Counted from the stretch's first letter, positions 33,106 to 41,955 are shown. The stretch is 64,000 nt of DNA from Pararhizobium antarcticum (GCF_001885585.1 NZ_LSRP01000129.1:1-64000), one strand, 5' to 3'. The notes: a model not told the origin generated them from the letters alone. Translations and numbers: made by a program.

Positions 33106-33984
33106 ATGTCCGAGACTGCAGCCGGCGCCGTCATCGTCATTTCCAGCCATGTCGTGCGGGGAACAATTGGAAATCGCGCCGCGGTCTTTGCACTGGAAAG
33201 CCTCGGCTATCCGGTCTGGGCGCTGCCGACGGTCATTCTTCCCTGGCATCCGGGGCATGGTCCTTCGACGCGCGTCACCATCGGCGCGGATGATTTTTCC
33301 CGTATGATCGATGATCTCATCGCCTCGCCCTGGATCGGCGAGGTCAAGGCGGTGCTGTCAGGCTATCTCGGTGCCCCGCATCAGGTGGAGGGTGTCGCTC
33401 GTCTGGTTGAGGCGCTAAAGCAGCGCAATTCCGGGTTTTTCTATGCCTGCGATCCGGTGATCGGCGATGAGGGCGGTCTTTACGTGCCTGAGGCGACCGC
33501 TGTCGGCATCCGCGATCGTCTCCTGCCGCTTGCCAGCCTGGCAACGCCCAACCGTTTCGAGCTTGCCTGGCTGTGTGGCGGTGCGCCGCTGGAAACCAAT
33601 ACGGCGGTTCTGGAAGCGGCGCTGTCGCTCGGTCCGCCGCGCATGCTGGTCACCTCTGCGGTGGCCATGATGGCGGGCGGGACCGGCAATCTCTATCTGA
33701 CCGGAAACCATGCTCTTCTGGCAGAGCACAGGCTGATCGAAAATCCACCGAAAGGAACCGGCGATCTGCTCGCCGCCGTTTTCCTTGCCCGGATTCTCGA
33801 AGGCCTTAGCGAGGAGCGGGCCCTGCAGATGGCCACGGCCAGCGTCTTCGAGGTGATCGCCCGCACGGCGCGCCGCGGTGCCGATGAGTTGACGCTCGAG
33901 CAGGATGTTTCCAGCCTGTCGACGCCGATGGCGATGGTGCAGATGCGACGCCTGATGCATCCCGGGCAGGTCCGGCGCCGATAG
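33106..33984 (+). CDS. pdxY: Pyridoxal kinase PdxY
   Basis: PdxY phosphorylates pyridoxal in the vitamin B6 salvage route. The 292-residue ribokinase-fold protein has ISSHVVRGTIGNRAAVFALESLG at the N-terminus, DPVIGDEGGLYV in the middle and the ATP/Mg and catalytic motif NPPKGTGDLLAAVFLAR, whose GTGD holds the base aspartate. The ATG at 33106 follows GGAAAG; the frame stays open upstream to 32812 but those residues are not family-like. A possible -35 TTGACA lies at 33050-33055, with no clear -10 box. Confidence 0.9.
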   Translation: MSETAAGAVIVISSHVVRGTIGNRAAVFALESLGYPVWALPTVILPWHPGHGPSTRVTIGADDFSRMIDDLIASPWIGEVKAVLSGYLGAPHQVEGVARLVEALKQRNSGFFYACDPVIGDEGGLYVPEATAVGIRDRLLPLASLATPNRFELAWLCGGAPLETNTAVLEAALSLGPPRMLVTSAVAMMAGGTGNLYLTGNHALLAEHRLIENPPKGTGDLLAAVFLARILEGLSEERALQMATASVFEVIARTARRGADELTLEQDVSSLSTPMAMVQMRRLMHPGQVRRR

Positions 33985-34218
33985 GCGTCAACGGAACAAT
34001 TCCCGAATTTGGAATCGATGGGAAGCGCCACCATGCAGCATCATTGTGGTGCTGCGGCGCCCGTGGCGCCAGGTTTGCGGCGAATCGCGACAGCCGTCAG
34101 CTTTGCTCTGAAGGCGATGCGGCAGGCTTTGAATTTGAATGCACTGCACTGTAAAAGGCGATAGACAGGAGCGGGTGCGCAGGTCGCCCATCCTCAACAT
34201 GCGGGGTAATCGAGGAAT

Positions 34219-34857
34219 ATGAGTTTTCCGGATCATTTGCTCAACGGCTATCGTAATTTCATGACGGGCCGTTTCAACGAGCAGCAGCAGCGCTACAAGG
34301 TTCTGGCGGAATCGGGACAGAAGCCCAAAACGCTGATCATTGCCTGTTGTGACTCGCGCGCCGCCCCGGAAACGGTTTTTGACAGTGGTCCCGGCGAGCT
34401 TTTTGTCGTCCGCAACGTTGCCAATATGGTCCCGCCCTATGAGCCGGACGGACAGTATCATTCGACGTCCGCCGCCCTCGAATTTGCCGTCCAGTCCCTG
34501 CGCGTCAGCGATATCGTGGTTATGGGCCATGGTCGCTGTGGTGGCATCAAGGCTGCCCTCGATCTCGATTCGGAACCGCTGTCTCCGGGTGACTTCATCG
34601 GCAAATGGATGAACCTGCTCAAGCCCGCCGCCGAGCAGATCCAGAGCAACAATATCCTCACCCCTGCCGAACGCCAGCGCGCCCTGGAGCGCGTTTCGAT
34701 CCGAAATTCGATCGCCAATCTCAGGACATTTCCCTGCGTCAGCATTCTTGAAGGTCGCAGCAAGATCCGGCTGCATGGCGCCTGGTTCGATATTTCCACC
34801 GGGGAACTCTGGGTGATGGATCCAGCCACCGGCGATTTCCTGCGACCGGGTCTATGA
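34219..34857 (+). CDS. Beta-class carbonic anhydrase
   Basis: The enzyme interconverts CO2 and bicarbonate. The 212-residue protein has the zinc ligands C44, H104 and C107 and the Asp-Arg pair in CDSR (44-47), the hallmark of the beta class. The second zinc motif reads VMGHGRCGGI. There is no signal peptide, so it is cytoplasmic and probably supplies bicarbonate for carboxylases. It is a single gene, convergent with the EamA transporter gene across 27 bases. Confidence 0.95.
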   Translation: MSFPDHLLNGYRNFMTGRFNEQQQRYKVLAESGQKPKTLIIACCDSRAAPETVFDSGPGELFVVRNVANMVPPYEPDGQYHSTSAALEFAVQSLRVSDIVVMGHGRCGGIKAALDLDSEPLSPGDFIGKWMNLLKPAAEQIQSNNILTPAERQRALERVSIRNSIANLRTFPCVSILEGRSKIRLHGAWFDISTGELWVMDPATGDFLRPGL

Positions 34858-34884
34858 CAAGGGCGGCGTAAACACTGCCCGATC

Positions 34885-35847
34885 CTATGCGTTTTCGCGT
34901 GGCAGCATCGGGTCGGTTACATCTGGCGCAGTTGCCAGCGAAGCCTGGCTGTCTGCCGAAACCACCGATGTTGGCAAGGGCGTTCCGCGCTTGCGTTCGC
35001 GTGCCAGCGTCAAGAGCCCGGAGAGAACGATGAGCGCGATGCCCGCTGCCATGGGCAGGTCGATCGTGTCGTCGAAAAAGAGATAACCGAACAGGATCGC
35101 CCAGATCATCTGGCTGTATTGCGGCGGTGCGACGAGATTGGCCGGCACCATCCGCGCGGCATTCATCAGAAGCACGTTGCCGAGCGCGCCGAGCAGGCCG
35201 TAACTTGCCAGGAACAGCCATTCCATCGGCGTTGGCGGCGTGAAACTGGACAGCATCAGCGCACCACTGACGATCAGGGTTCCGAGCAGGACCGATCCGT
35301 AGAGTGACAGGCGTTTCTCCCCCGGACCCATGGCACGCACGATGACGATCGCGATTGCGCCGGCGACGCCACCCACGGCGGCGGCCAGATGGCCGACTGA
35401 AAGCTCCCGGAAGCCGGGCCGCAAGACCACGAGAACGCCGATAAAGCCGAGGATGACGGCGGCCCAGCGCTGCCAGCGTACGTCTTCCTTGAGGAAGACG
35501 ACCGAAAGAATGGTCACAAAGGAAGGCAACAGGAAAAGAAGCGAAAAGGCTTCCGCCATCGGCAATTTGGTAAAGGCGACGATGGAGGCGATGGACCCGA
35601 TCGCGCCGGCGGCAAAGCGCAGCAGCCAGAGGCCGCGGTTGGATGTCCGCACGAGGTCCGTCCAGCGATCGTCTGCGGATTTCAGGAACGGCACGGCCGC
35701 AAAACCGAGCACGGCGCCGATAAAGGCGACCTCATAGGCCGGTAGCGCATCGTTCAAGGCCTTGATCGATGCGTCGCTGAAGGCATAGACGGCATAGGCG
35801 AGAAACGCGACAGCGATTCCGTTGGCCGAAGACGACATGCGGGTCAT
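34885..35847 (-). CDS. DMT-superfamily (EamA) transporter
   Basis: The 320-residue protein has about ten membrane segments arranged as two EamA repeats, the second beginning near SVGHLAAAVGGVAGAIAIVIVRAMG. EamA proteins are usually small-metabolite exporters; the substrate here is unknown. The ATG at 35847 follows AAGGG with a 9-base gap. It lies inside the region just before the transglycosylase stop, so the start is close-packed (overlap of a few bases is avoided) and the two minus-strand genes probably share a transcript. Confidence 0.85.
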   Translation of the reverse strand: MTRMSSSANGIAVAFLAYAVYAFSDASIKALNDALPAYEVAFIGAVLGFAAVPFLKSADDRWTDLVRTSNRGLWLLRFAAGAIGSIASIVAFTKLPMAEAFSLLFLLPSFVTILSVVFLKEDVRWQRWAAVILGFIGVLVVLRPGFRELSVGHLAAAVGGVAGAIAIVIVRAMGPGEKRLSLYGSVLLGTLIVSGALMLSSFTPPTPMEWLFLASYGLLGALGNVLLMNAARMVPANLVAPPQYSQMIWAILFGYLFFDDTIDLPMAAGIALIVLSGLLTLARERKRGTPLPTSVVSADSQASLATAPDVTDPMLPRENA

Positions 35848-35867
35848 GCGAATAAGCCCTTGTCGGC

Positions 35868-36689
35868 TCAGCCGCCGTCGATTTCGGCGCCGATGATGGC
35901 GATCGCCTGCTGGTAGACGCTGGCTGCGTTCCAACCCTGGATCGCACCGAAATTGGCCTGTCCGGGCTGATAGCCGCCGCCGGCACTCCAGCCGTGACCG
36001 CGCAGGAAGTTGGCCGTCGAGGTCAGTGCATCCGCCTTCGAGCGAACCATGTCGACGTGGCCATTGCCGTCGCCATCGACACCGTATTTCAGGACGTTGG
36101 CCGGCAGGAACTGCGTCTGGCCGATTTCGCCATGGGCCGCACCGCGTGCCGTCGGGCTGAGATCGCCGCGCTGCACGAGTTTGAGCGCTGCATAAAGTTG
36201 TTCGGTGAAGAAGCCCGAGCGGCGGCAGTCATAGGCCAGCGTCGCAACAGCCGACAGCGTGTGTTCCTTGCCGAGGAAGCCGCCAAAGCCGGTTTCCATG
36301 CCCCAGATCGCCAGAAGCGGACCCGGCGGCACACCGTAGCGGCTTTCGATCGACTTCAGCAGCCCCGCGTTCTGCGCCTTCATCTTCTTGCCGCGCGAAA
36401 TGATCGCCGCCCCGCCCCGCTTCTGCATGAACTGGTTCAGCGAGAGCTTGAAGCTCTTCTGGCCGCGGTCCGCCCGAATGGTGGCCTTGGCATAGGAAAC
36501 ATTCGCGAAGGCCTTGTCGAGCACAGAAGGATTGATGCCGTTGCCGGCGGCCTCCTGCTTGAAGTCCTGCACCCAGGCATCGAAGCCGCTTGCAGTGTTG
36601 CCGCATTGTGCAGCCGTCGCCAGAGAAGGCATGGCGATCGACGCCAGTAGAGCCGTGAAACCTGCCAGTGCGCACTTTGCCTTGTGCAT
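35868..36689 (-). CDS. MltB-family lytic murein transglycosylase
   Basis: Enzymes of this family cleave the MurNAc-GlcNAc bond of peptidoglycan and leave 1,6-anhydro ends. The 273-residue protein has a signal peptide (cleavage probably after SLATAA, near residue 27) and an SLT_2 domain with the catalytic glutamate E132 in WGMETGFGGFLG. The later IGQTQFLPANVLKYGVDGDGNG is also a family motif. There is no lipobox, so it is likely periplasmic and soluble. A short gap separates it from the EamA gene downstream. Confidence 0.92.
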   Translation of the reverse strand: MHKAKCALAGFTALLASIAMPSLATAAQCGNTASGFDAWVQDFKQEAAGNGINPSVLDKAFANVSYAKATIRADRGQKSFKLSLNQFMQKRGGAAIISRGKKMKAQNAGLLKSIESRYGVPPGPLLAIWGMETGFGGFLGKEHTLSAVATLAYDCRRSGFFTEQLYAALKLVQRGDLSPTARGAAHGEIGQTQFLPANVLKYGVDGDGNGHVDMVRSKADALTSTANFLRGHGWSAGGGYQPGQANFGAIQGWNAASVYQQAIAIIGAEIDGG

Positions 36690-36785
36690 GAAAAACCTCG
36701 TGATCGCCAGAATCTGAAAGAGTATTGCAGGATGCCAGTCTTTTCAGTGCCTGTCACGATGCGCCCGGTATCACGCGCATTCACA

Positions 36786-36801
36786 TGTTTCACGTGAATC
36801 C
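36786..36801. other. parS-like site upstream of the transglycosylase gene
   Basis: TGTTTCACGTGAATCC matches the parS consensus at 14 of 16 positions with a perfect left half and core. It is intergenic, about 28 kb from parB. Confidence 0.5.
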
Positions 36802-36847
36802 TCGCCTAAAATACCGTTTCTCGTGTCGTTCGCCCTGAAATCAAGCA

Positions 36848-36888
36848 AGCCCCGCAGTTCGTGTGTAACGAAGCATGCGGGGCTTTTA
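36848..36888. terminator. GC-rich hairpin downstream of asd
   Basis: AGCCCCGCA (36848-36856) pairs with TGCGGGGCT (36876-36884), with an inner TTCG/CGAA stem. The better T run lies on the plus strand, but the gene that needs a terminator here is asd on the minus strand, where the T tract is interrupted. It may work as a bidirectional or weak terminator. Confidence 0.6.
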
Positions 36889-36913
36889 TTGGTTAAAACT
36901 TTATAATTCCTGA

Positions 36914-37948
36914 TCAGGCCGCCTTTTTCTTTGCGGTGATCAGGCCGCGATTGACGAGAAGCTCGGCAATCTGGATGGCGTTCAGGGCTGCACCCTTGCG
37001 CAGGTTGTCGGAAACCACCCAGATATTCAGGCCGTTCTCGACGGTCGCGTCCTCGCGGATGCGGGAAATGTAGGTCGCATCTTCGCCGGCGCATTCGTAA
37101 GGCGTCATGTAGCCGCCGTTTTCATGCTTGTCGACGACGAGGCAGCCCGGGGCTTCGCGCAGGATGTCGCGGGCCTGATCGGCGGTAATTTCGTTTTCGA
37201 ATTCGATATTGACCGATTCCGAATGGCCGATGAAAACCGGTACGCGCACGGCCGTGCAGGTCACCTTGATCTTCGGGTCTAGCATCTTCTTGGTTTCGGC
37301 CAGAACCTTCCATTCTTCCTTCGTATAGCCATCTTCCATGAAGCTATCGATATGCGGAATGACGTTGAAGGCGATGCGCTTGGTGAACTTCTTGCTCTCC
37401 ATGGGATCGGCGACGAAAACGGCGCGCGTCTGGTTGAAGAGTTCGTCCATGCCGTCCTTGCCGGCGCCGGACACCGACTGGTAGGTCGAGACGACGACGC
37501 GCTTGATCTTGGCGAAATCATGCAGCGGCTTCAGCGCCACGACGAGCTGCGCCGTCGAGCAATTGGGATTAGCAATGATGTTGCGGCGGGTGAACATGGC
37601 GATCGCGTCGGGGTTCACTTCCGGAACGATCAGCGGCACGTCCTGATCGTAGCGCCAGGCCGAGGAGTTGTCGATGACGACGCAGCCCTGCGCGGCGATC
37701 TTCGGTGACCACTTTAACGATACGGCGCCGCCGGCCGACATCAGGCAGATATCCGTGTCGGAGAAGTCGTAGTTTTCGAGGTTCTTCACCTTCAGCGTCT
37801 TGTCGCCGAAGGAAACTTCTGTGCCCTGGCTGCGGGCCGAGGCCAGCGCCACGACTTCATCGACCGGAAAGCCGCGTTCCTCGAGGATGTTCAGCATTTC
37901 GCGTCCGACATTCCCGGTCGCGCCTGCAACGGCAATCTTGAAACCCAT
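36914..37948 (-). CDS. asd: Aspartate-semialdehyde dehydrogenase
   Basis: Asd reduces aspartyl phosphate to aspartate semialdehyde, the branch point to lysine, diaminopimelate, threonine and methionine. The 344-residue protein has the NADP motif GATGNVGREML (residues 9-19) and the catalytic cysteine C130 in NPNCSTAQ, followed by the substrate-binding arginine region. The ATG at 37948 (MGFKIAVAGATG) is the family start; an upstream in-frame extension to 38134 reads through an inverted-repeat element and is not credible as protein. Confidence 0.95.
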   Translation of the reverse strand: MGFKIAVAGATGNVGREMLNILEERGFPVDEVVALASARSQGTEVSFGDKTLKVKNLENYDFSDTDICLMSAGGAVSLKWSPKIAAQGCVVIDNSSAWRYDQDVPLIVPEVNPDAIAMFTRRNIIANPNCSTAQLVVALKPLHDFAKIKRVVVSTYQSVSGAGKDGMDELFNQTRAVFVADPMESKKFTKRIAFNVIPHIDSFMEDGYTKEEWKVLAETKKMLDPKIKVTCTAVRVPVFIGHSESVNIEFENEITADQARDILREAPGCLVVDKHENGGYMTPYECAGEDATYISRIREDATVENGLNIWVVSDNLRKGAALNAIQIAELLVNRGLITAKKKAA

Positions 37949-37970
37949 TGTCTTGCTCTCTTTCTTCATC

Positions 37971-38039
37971 TCTCCGCGGGGCTGGGGAGAAACCCGCCGG
38001 CCAACGGCGCGGGCTTCATGTCCCCGGCCAGACCGGGGA
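37971..38039. repeat. Cluster of three consecutive inverted repeats upstream of asd
   Basis: Three adjacent palindromes can form hairpins: TCTCC/GGAGA at 37971-37990, CCC-GCC/GGC-GGG at 37993-38013, and TCCCCGG/CCGGGGA at 38021-38039. The whole element is dense in G and C and is bounded by TCTC and GAGA type ends. It resembles the mosaic palindromic intergenic elements (RIME-like) dispersed in rhizobial genomes, but membership in a known family could not be tested. Confidence 0.55.
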
Positions 38040-38542
38040 GAGAGCGGCGGACCAGAGACGTCAGACGGTTTTCGTCGTCGTTTTGGCCGTTGTTTTGGAA
38101 AAATTCGGGAAATAGCGACCCTGCCCGGCAACAAATGCCGGGGCGATCAGCGCAGCGATGGCAAAACCAAAACGGTGCATTGCGTGTCCCTTTTCCGCTG
38201 CTGCTCATACCCTTTTCTGGCGCAGAGTCAAGGCGGGAAGGATCGAACCACCCGTCTTCGCCGACCCGGATGTCCCGGCCGTCAAGTCCTGCAGCCAAAG
38301 TCCGCCTGCCAAAGGACTGGCCATCCTTGCAGCAGGAACACCGGCTCCGGAGCGCGCCGCATCAGGGCAAAGGCGCTGGCATGCGACTTTTGTCTTACGA
38401 CCAATCGTGGGCTTGGCACGTCGCGCACGTAAACTAGTCTGGCCCGTCTAGATGGAGGAAAATGTGCCTTGGGGGAGCGGTTCTACCGTCAATGGCACTA
38501 TGGGGCCGATTGCAAGGTCGGCGAACAAGGAGGAGGCATTAA
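38040..38542. other. Gene-free stretch between the asd-proximal repeats and the MHS transporter
   Basis: Several overlapping reading frames are open here, but none has a convincing ribosome site, a recognisable domain or a continuation outside the overlap with neighbours. A GGATCGAACC string near 38239 recalls a tRNA T-arm, but no cloverleaf can be drawn. The promoter of the downstream transporter is expected in the last 100 bases; no box was identified with confidence. Confidence 0.5.
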
Positions 38543-40330
38543 ATGGCAATGGCACAAACGAACGCGGGGGATCGCTCGCGCCCCATGACGGGAGAGGAGC
38601 GGAAGGTCATCATGGCCTCTTCCGCCGGCACGATTTTCGAATGGTACGACTTCTATCTCTACGGTTCGCTCGCCGCGATTATTGGCGCACAGTTCTTCAC
38701 CGCCTTCCCGGAAGCCACCCGCAACGTCTTTGCGCTTCTGGCTTTCGCTGCCGGCTTCATCGTGCGTCCTTTTGGCGCTCTGGTCTTTGGTGCGCTCGGT
38801 GACATCGTCGGCCGCAAATATACCTTCCTGATGACCATTCTGATCATGGGTCTGTCGACCTTCCTGGTCGGCCTGCTCCCGTCCTACAACAGCTGGGGCG
38901 CTGCTGCGCCGATCATCCTGATCATCCTGCGCATGTTGCAGGGGCTGGCACTCGGTGGCGAATATGGTGGTGCTGCGGTCTATGTGGCCGAACACGCCCC
39001 CGCCAACCAGCGTGGCTACTTTACCGCCTTCATCCAGACCACGGCGACCCTAGGTCTGCTGCTCTCGCTCATCGTGATCCTCTCGGTACAGGGTTACATC
39101 AACGGCAACTGGGCGCCGACAGCGGTTCTCGATGCGGCCGGCGCGGTTGTGATGAACCCCGACGGCACGGAAAAGATGATCAAGGCCTTCGATCTGTGGG
39201 GCTGGCGCATTCCCTTCCTTGCTTCGATCGGCCTGTTGCTCATCTCGCTGTATATCCGCCTGCAGATGAACGAATCCCCGGCCTTCAAGAAAATGAAGGA
39301 AGAGGGCGCTGCGTCCAAGGCGCCATTGCGTGAGGCTTTCGGAACCTGGAGGAACGGCAAGGTCGCCCTGATCGCCCTGTTCGGCCTCGTCGCCGGTCAG
39401 GCTGTCGTCTGGTATTCGGGCCAGTTCTACGCCCTGTTCTTCATGCAGAATGTGATCAAGATCGACAGCTTCACCGCCAATGTTCTCGTGGCGTGGTCGC
39501 TGATCCTCGGCACCGGCGGCTTCCTGTTCTTCGGCGCGCTTTCGGACCGTATCGGCCGCAAGCCGATCATTCTCGCAGGATGCCTGATCGCAGCCCTCAC
39601 CTACAACTTCGTCTTCCCGCTTTTGACCCAGACGGCGAACCCAGCCCTCTACGCGGCGCACCAGACCCCAGTCACGGTCACCGCCTCGCCAGAAGACTGC
39701 TCGTTCCAGTTCAATCCGACAGGAACGGCCAAGTTCACCTCGTCCTGCGATATCGCGAAAGCGACCCTCGCTCGCACGTCGGTGAATTACACGACCGTTG
39801 AAGATCCTGCGGCAACCGTTGCCCAGGTCAAGGTCGGCGATACGGTCATCACCGCCTATGACGCCGCTGTACTGACCGGCGACGATCTGAAGACAAGCAC
39901 GGCTGCCTTCACCAAAGGCGTCAATGATGCACTGACGGCCGCGGGTTATCCGCTGTCGGCCGAGGCGAACACAACCGTGGCCCGTGCCCAGAACTTCTTT
40001 GATATCTTCACCGGCCAGAAGATCACGATCGTTCTGATCCTGACCTATCTGATCCTGCTTGTGACGATGGTCTATGGACCGATCGCTGCCATGCTGGTCG
40101 AAATGTTCCCGACCCGCATCCGCTACTCCGGCCTGTCTCTGCCCTATCACATCGGCAATGGCTGGTTCGGTGGCCTGATGCCGGCAACAGCCTTCGCCAT
40201 CTCGGCGCAGACCGGCAACGTCTATGGCGGCCTCTGGTACCCGATCATCATTGCGGGTGCGACCGTCGTCATCGGCATTCTCTTCGTGCCGGGCAACACG
40301 CACAAGAAAGATATCTTCGCGGACGACTAG
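38543..40330 (+). CDS. MFS transporter, metabolite:H+ symporter (MHS) family, with a large periplasmic insertion
   Basis: MHS transporters import organic acids or osmolytes with protons. The N-terminal half has the family signatures SSAGTIFEWYDFYLYGSLA (residues 27-45), RPFGALVFGALGDIVGRK (75-92) and ALGGEYGGAAVYVAEHAP (136-153). The protein is 595 residues, about 130-150 longer than usual. The surplus is an insertion at about 362-492, after the membrane segment that follows DRIGRKP, predicted to face the periplasm and holding two cysteines (C386, C402). A strong GGAGGAGG-like ribosome site precedes the ATG at 38543, and tandem terminators follow. Substrate unknown. Confidence 0.85.
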   Translation: MAMAQTNAGDRSRPMTGEERKVIMASSAGTIFEWYDFYLYGSLAAIIGAQFFTAFPEATRNVFALLAFAAGFIVRPFGALVFGALGDIVGRKYTFLMTILIMGLSTFLVGLLPSYNSWGAAAPIILIILRMLQGLALGGEYGGAAVYVAEHAPANQRGYFTAFIQTTATLGLLLSLIVILSVQGYINGNWAPTAVLDAAGAVVMNPDGTEKMIKAFDLWGWRIPFLASIGLLLISLYIRLQMNESPAFKKMKEEGAASKAPLREAFGTWRNGKVALIALFGLVAGQAVVWYSGQFYALFFMQNVIKIDSFTANVLVAWSLILGTGGFLFFGALSDRIGRKPIILAGCLIAALTYNFVFPLLTQTANPALYAAHQTPVTVTASPEDCSFQFNPTGTAKFTSSCDIAKATLARTSVNYTTVEDPAATVAQVKVGDTVITAYDAAVLTGDDLKTSTAAFTKGVNDALTAAGYPLSAEANTTVARAQNFFDIFTGQKITIVLILTYLILLVTMVYGPIAAMLVEMFPTRIRYSGLSLPYHIGNGWFGGLMPATAFAISAQTGNVYGGLWYPIIIAGATVVIGILFVPGNTHKKDIFADD

Positions 40331-40341
40331 ACATCGTTGTA

Positions 40342-40370
40342 CAGGCTGGCCTTCGGGCCAGCCTGTTGAT
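40342..40370 (+). terminator. Intrinsic terminator of the MHS transporter gene
   Basis: CAGGCTGGCC (40342-40351) pairs perfectly with GGCCAGCCTG (40356-40365) around a UUCG tetraloop, followed by TTGATT. It begins 11 bases after the stop codon. Confidence 0.85.
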
Positions 40371-40403
40371 TATAGGCTTTACGACCGACAGCAGTTTTCA
40401 GGG

Positions 40404-40441
40404 ACACGACGCCGTGGTTATCGCCGCAGCGTCGTGTTTTT
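40404..40441 (+). terminator. Second terminator-like hairpin after the MHS gene
   Basis: ACACGACGC (40404-40412) pairs with GCGTCGTGT (40429-40437), followed by a run of T. It is oriented on the plus strand, so it would back up the first terminator and shield the convergent small gene. Confidence 0.65.
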
Positions 40442-40599
40442 GCGTGTCGTATCCATGGTGCGCAAACGAGGAATCGTGTTTTTCAGCGCATCCCTGTTCG
40501 GAAGAGGACATGATGTCGTCCTGCGATGCAGGGTCGAGCCTTCACAGCAGTCGACGTCTGTCGCCTGCAGCAGATCGTGCCGTCAAAGAGGCCGAGGCT

Positions 40600-40884
40600 T
40601 TATTGACGGGCTTTTGTCCAAACGACCCAACCCGAAACAAAACATCCGAGAATAATGGCATTCGCGACGACGCCGTAGGCCATCGCGGTCAGCCGGGCTG
40701 CATTGTCCGTGACGTCGGCGGATCCCGTTGTCATCGGCAACAGGATTGCCACGAAGACAACGCCAAGACCGAGTGGCATCGCCAGGCCGGTCGCTGCGCG
40801 CGTCCGCAAGGCAGTCAGGAACAGGAACAGAATCAATCCTATGCGGAACGGATCTGTCAGCTGAGAGACGAGTGTTTCCAACAT
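40600..40884 (-). CDS. Small conserved membrane protein of unknown function
   Basis: The 94-residue product MLETLVSQLTDPFRIGLILF... has about three hydrophobic segments (roughly 13-32, 36-52 and 67-88). The ATG at 40884 has AGAGGA with a 7-base gap, a good ribosome site, which supports this start over a much longer in-frame one at 41046 that would run into the PAP2 gene. No domain is recognised. It lies 70 bases downstream of the PAP2 gene on the same strand and may share its transcript. Confidence 0.65.
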   Translation of the reverse strand: MLETLVSQLTDPFRIGLILFLFLTALRTRAATGLAMPLGLGVVFVAILLPMTTGSADVTDNAARLTAMAYGVVANAIILGCFVSGWVVWTKARQ

Positions 40885-40954
40885 TTTAGATCCTCTGTTT
40901 GCAGCAGCAAGCATGGTTCCACAAAGTCTCGGCATGGGCAAGCATACGAAAGGA

Positions 40955-41662
40955 TCATGAATCGCCTTGTGCGTTGCGTTCAGCGCTGGAATCAGGCCGT
41001 GGCCAGCCTTTTTCATCGCGCTGGAAAAGCCAGTTGCGCGCGGCAAAGAGAAAGGCGGTCATGATCGCGGTCCACAGGCCCAAGAGCAGTCCCGCCGCCA
41101 CGTCGCTTGGATAATGTGCTCCGACGACGACCCTTGTCACACCGATCGTCAGCGCGCCCAGCAGAAAGAGGATGCGCAGACGCGGCACCAGCATGGAGAA
41201 GGCACCGAAAAAGGAGCCCACGGCCGCCGCATGGCCGGACGGAAAGCTCTGATACACCCACTCATGGCCTGCGAGCCACGACAGACTATGCGCACCATAG
41301 TCCGCAAATAGCTCCGGCCTTGCCCGTCCGATGATCAGCTTGGCGAGATGCACCAGCGCACTGGCGCTGCCGATCGTCACCAGGAAATACAGCGCCAGCC
41401 GAAATGCTCTTTTCGACCTGGACGAAAAGCTATTGCTGCTGGCAACTCGGCCCGTGATGTAGGCGATGATGACGACCGAGCCGGCCCCGTAGATCATCCA
41501 GGCAAACGTGCCGAAATCGGTGATTCTGTTGTTGAAGGCGACGATCGCCGGCGGTAGGGCCTGCGCTCGCTGCGAGATCGTTCCGTCAAAGGGAAGCAGC
41601 GCTACGACCAGGACGGCAATGGCCAAAAGCAGCCAGGCGGATGAGGACAGCGGTCTGTTCAT
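40955..41662 (-). CDS. PAP2-superfamily membrane phosphatase
   Basis: PAP2 enzymes dephosphorylate lipid phosphates or undecaprenyl pyrophosphate. The 235-residue protein has about six membrane segments and all three motifs of the catalytic site: KLIIGRARP (KX6RP), PSGH, and TRVVVGAHYPSD (with the nucleophile-assisting His and Asp). The first motif has the expected spacing. Candidate roles are lipid A or undecaprenyl pyrophosphate phosphatase; sequence alone does not decide. The ATG is at 41662. Confidence 0.88.
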   Translation of the reverse strand: MNRPLSSSAWLLLAIAVLVVALLPFDGTISQRAQALPPAIVAFNNRITDFGTFAWMIYGAGSVVIIAYITGRVASSNSFSSRSKRAFRLALYFLVTIGSASALVHLAKLIIGRARPELFADYGAHSLSWLAGHEWVYQSFPSGHAAAVGSFFGAFSMLVPRLRILFLLGALTIGVTRVVVGAHYPSDVAAGLLLGLWTAIMTAFLFAARNWLFQRDEKGWPRPDSSAERNAQGDS

Positions 41663-41890
41663 GAATGTACTTTCTTGGCATGGGCGTGTTTCGTTCTTGC
41701 TCAGCGCCTACCTGCCCCGTCATGTCAACCCTCGCCGGCAACCCGGCGTGCGCATGTCCGTGGGCGAACAACCCTTTCGCGCGACGGACGCCGCATGACT
41801 GGTTCCTGTGGTGCGCACCGGCATGACCGAACGTGGGTGGTCATCCTGCTCAAAGTGTGGGCCTGCCGCCGCCGTTCAAGCCCGCCGAAC

Positions 41891-41927
41891 AAAAACGGCA
41901 CCCGAATCGCCCGATCCGGATGCCGTA
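41891..41927 (-). terminator. Intrinsic terminator of leuB
   Basis: On the minus strand ACGGCATCCGGATCG pairs imperfectly with CGATTCGGGTGCCGT and is followed by TTTTTG. It lies about 30 bases after the leuB stop. Confidence 0.82.
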
Positions 41928-41955
41928 TTCGATTGTCTTTGTGCCCAGCGAACCG

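Noticed and set aside
37949-38134. N-terminal extension of asd
   Set aside because: It reads through the inverted-repeat element; the NADP motif begins immediately after the ATG at 37948.
38200-38300. Possible tRNA on the minus strand (T-arm-like GGTTCGATCC)
   Set aside because: No acceptor stem, D-arm or anticodon arm can be fitted around it.
40366-41064. 232-residue plus-strand frame over the small membrane protein and the PAP2 3' end
   Set aside because: It begins inside terminator hairpins, has no ribosome site, and opposes two genes with better support.
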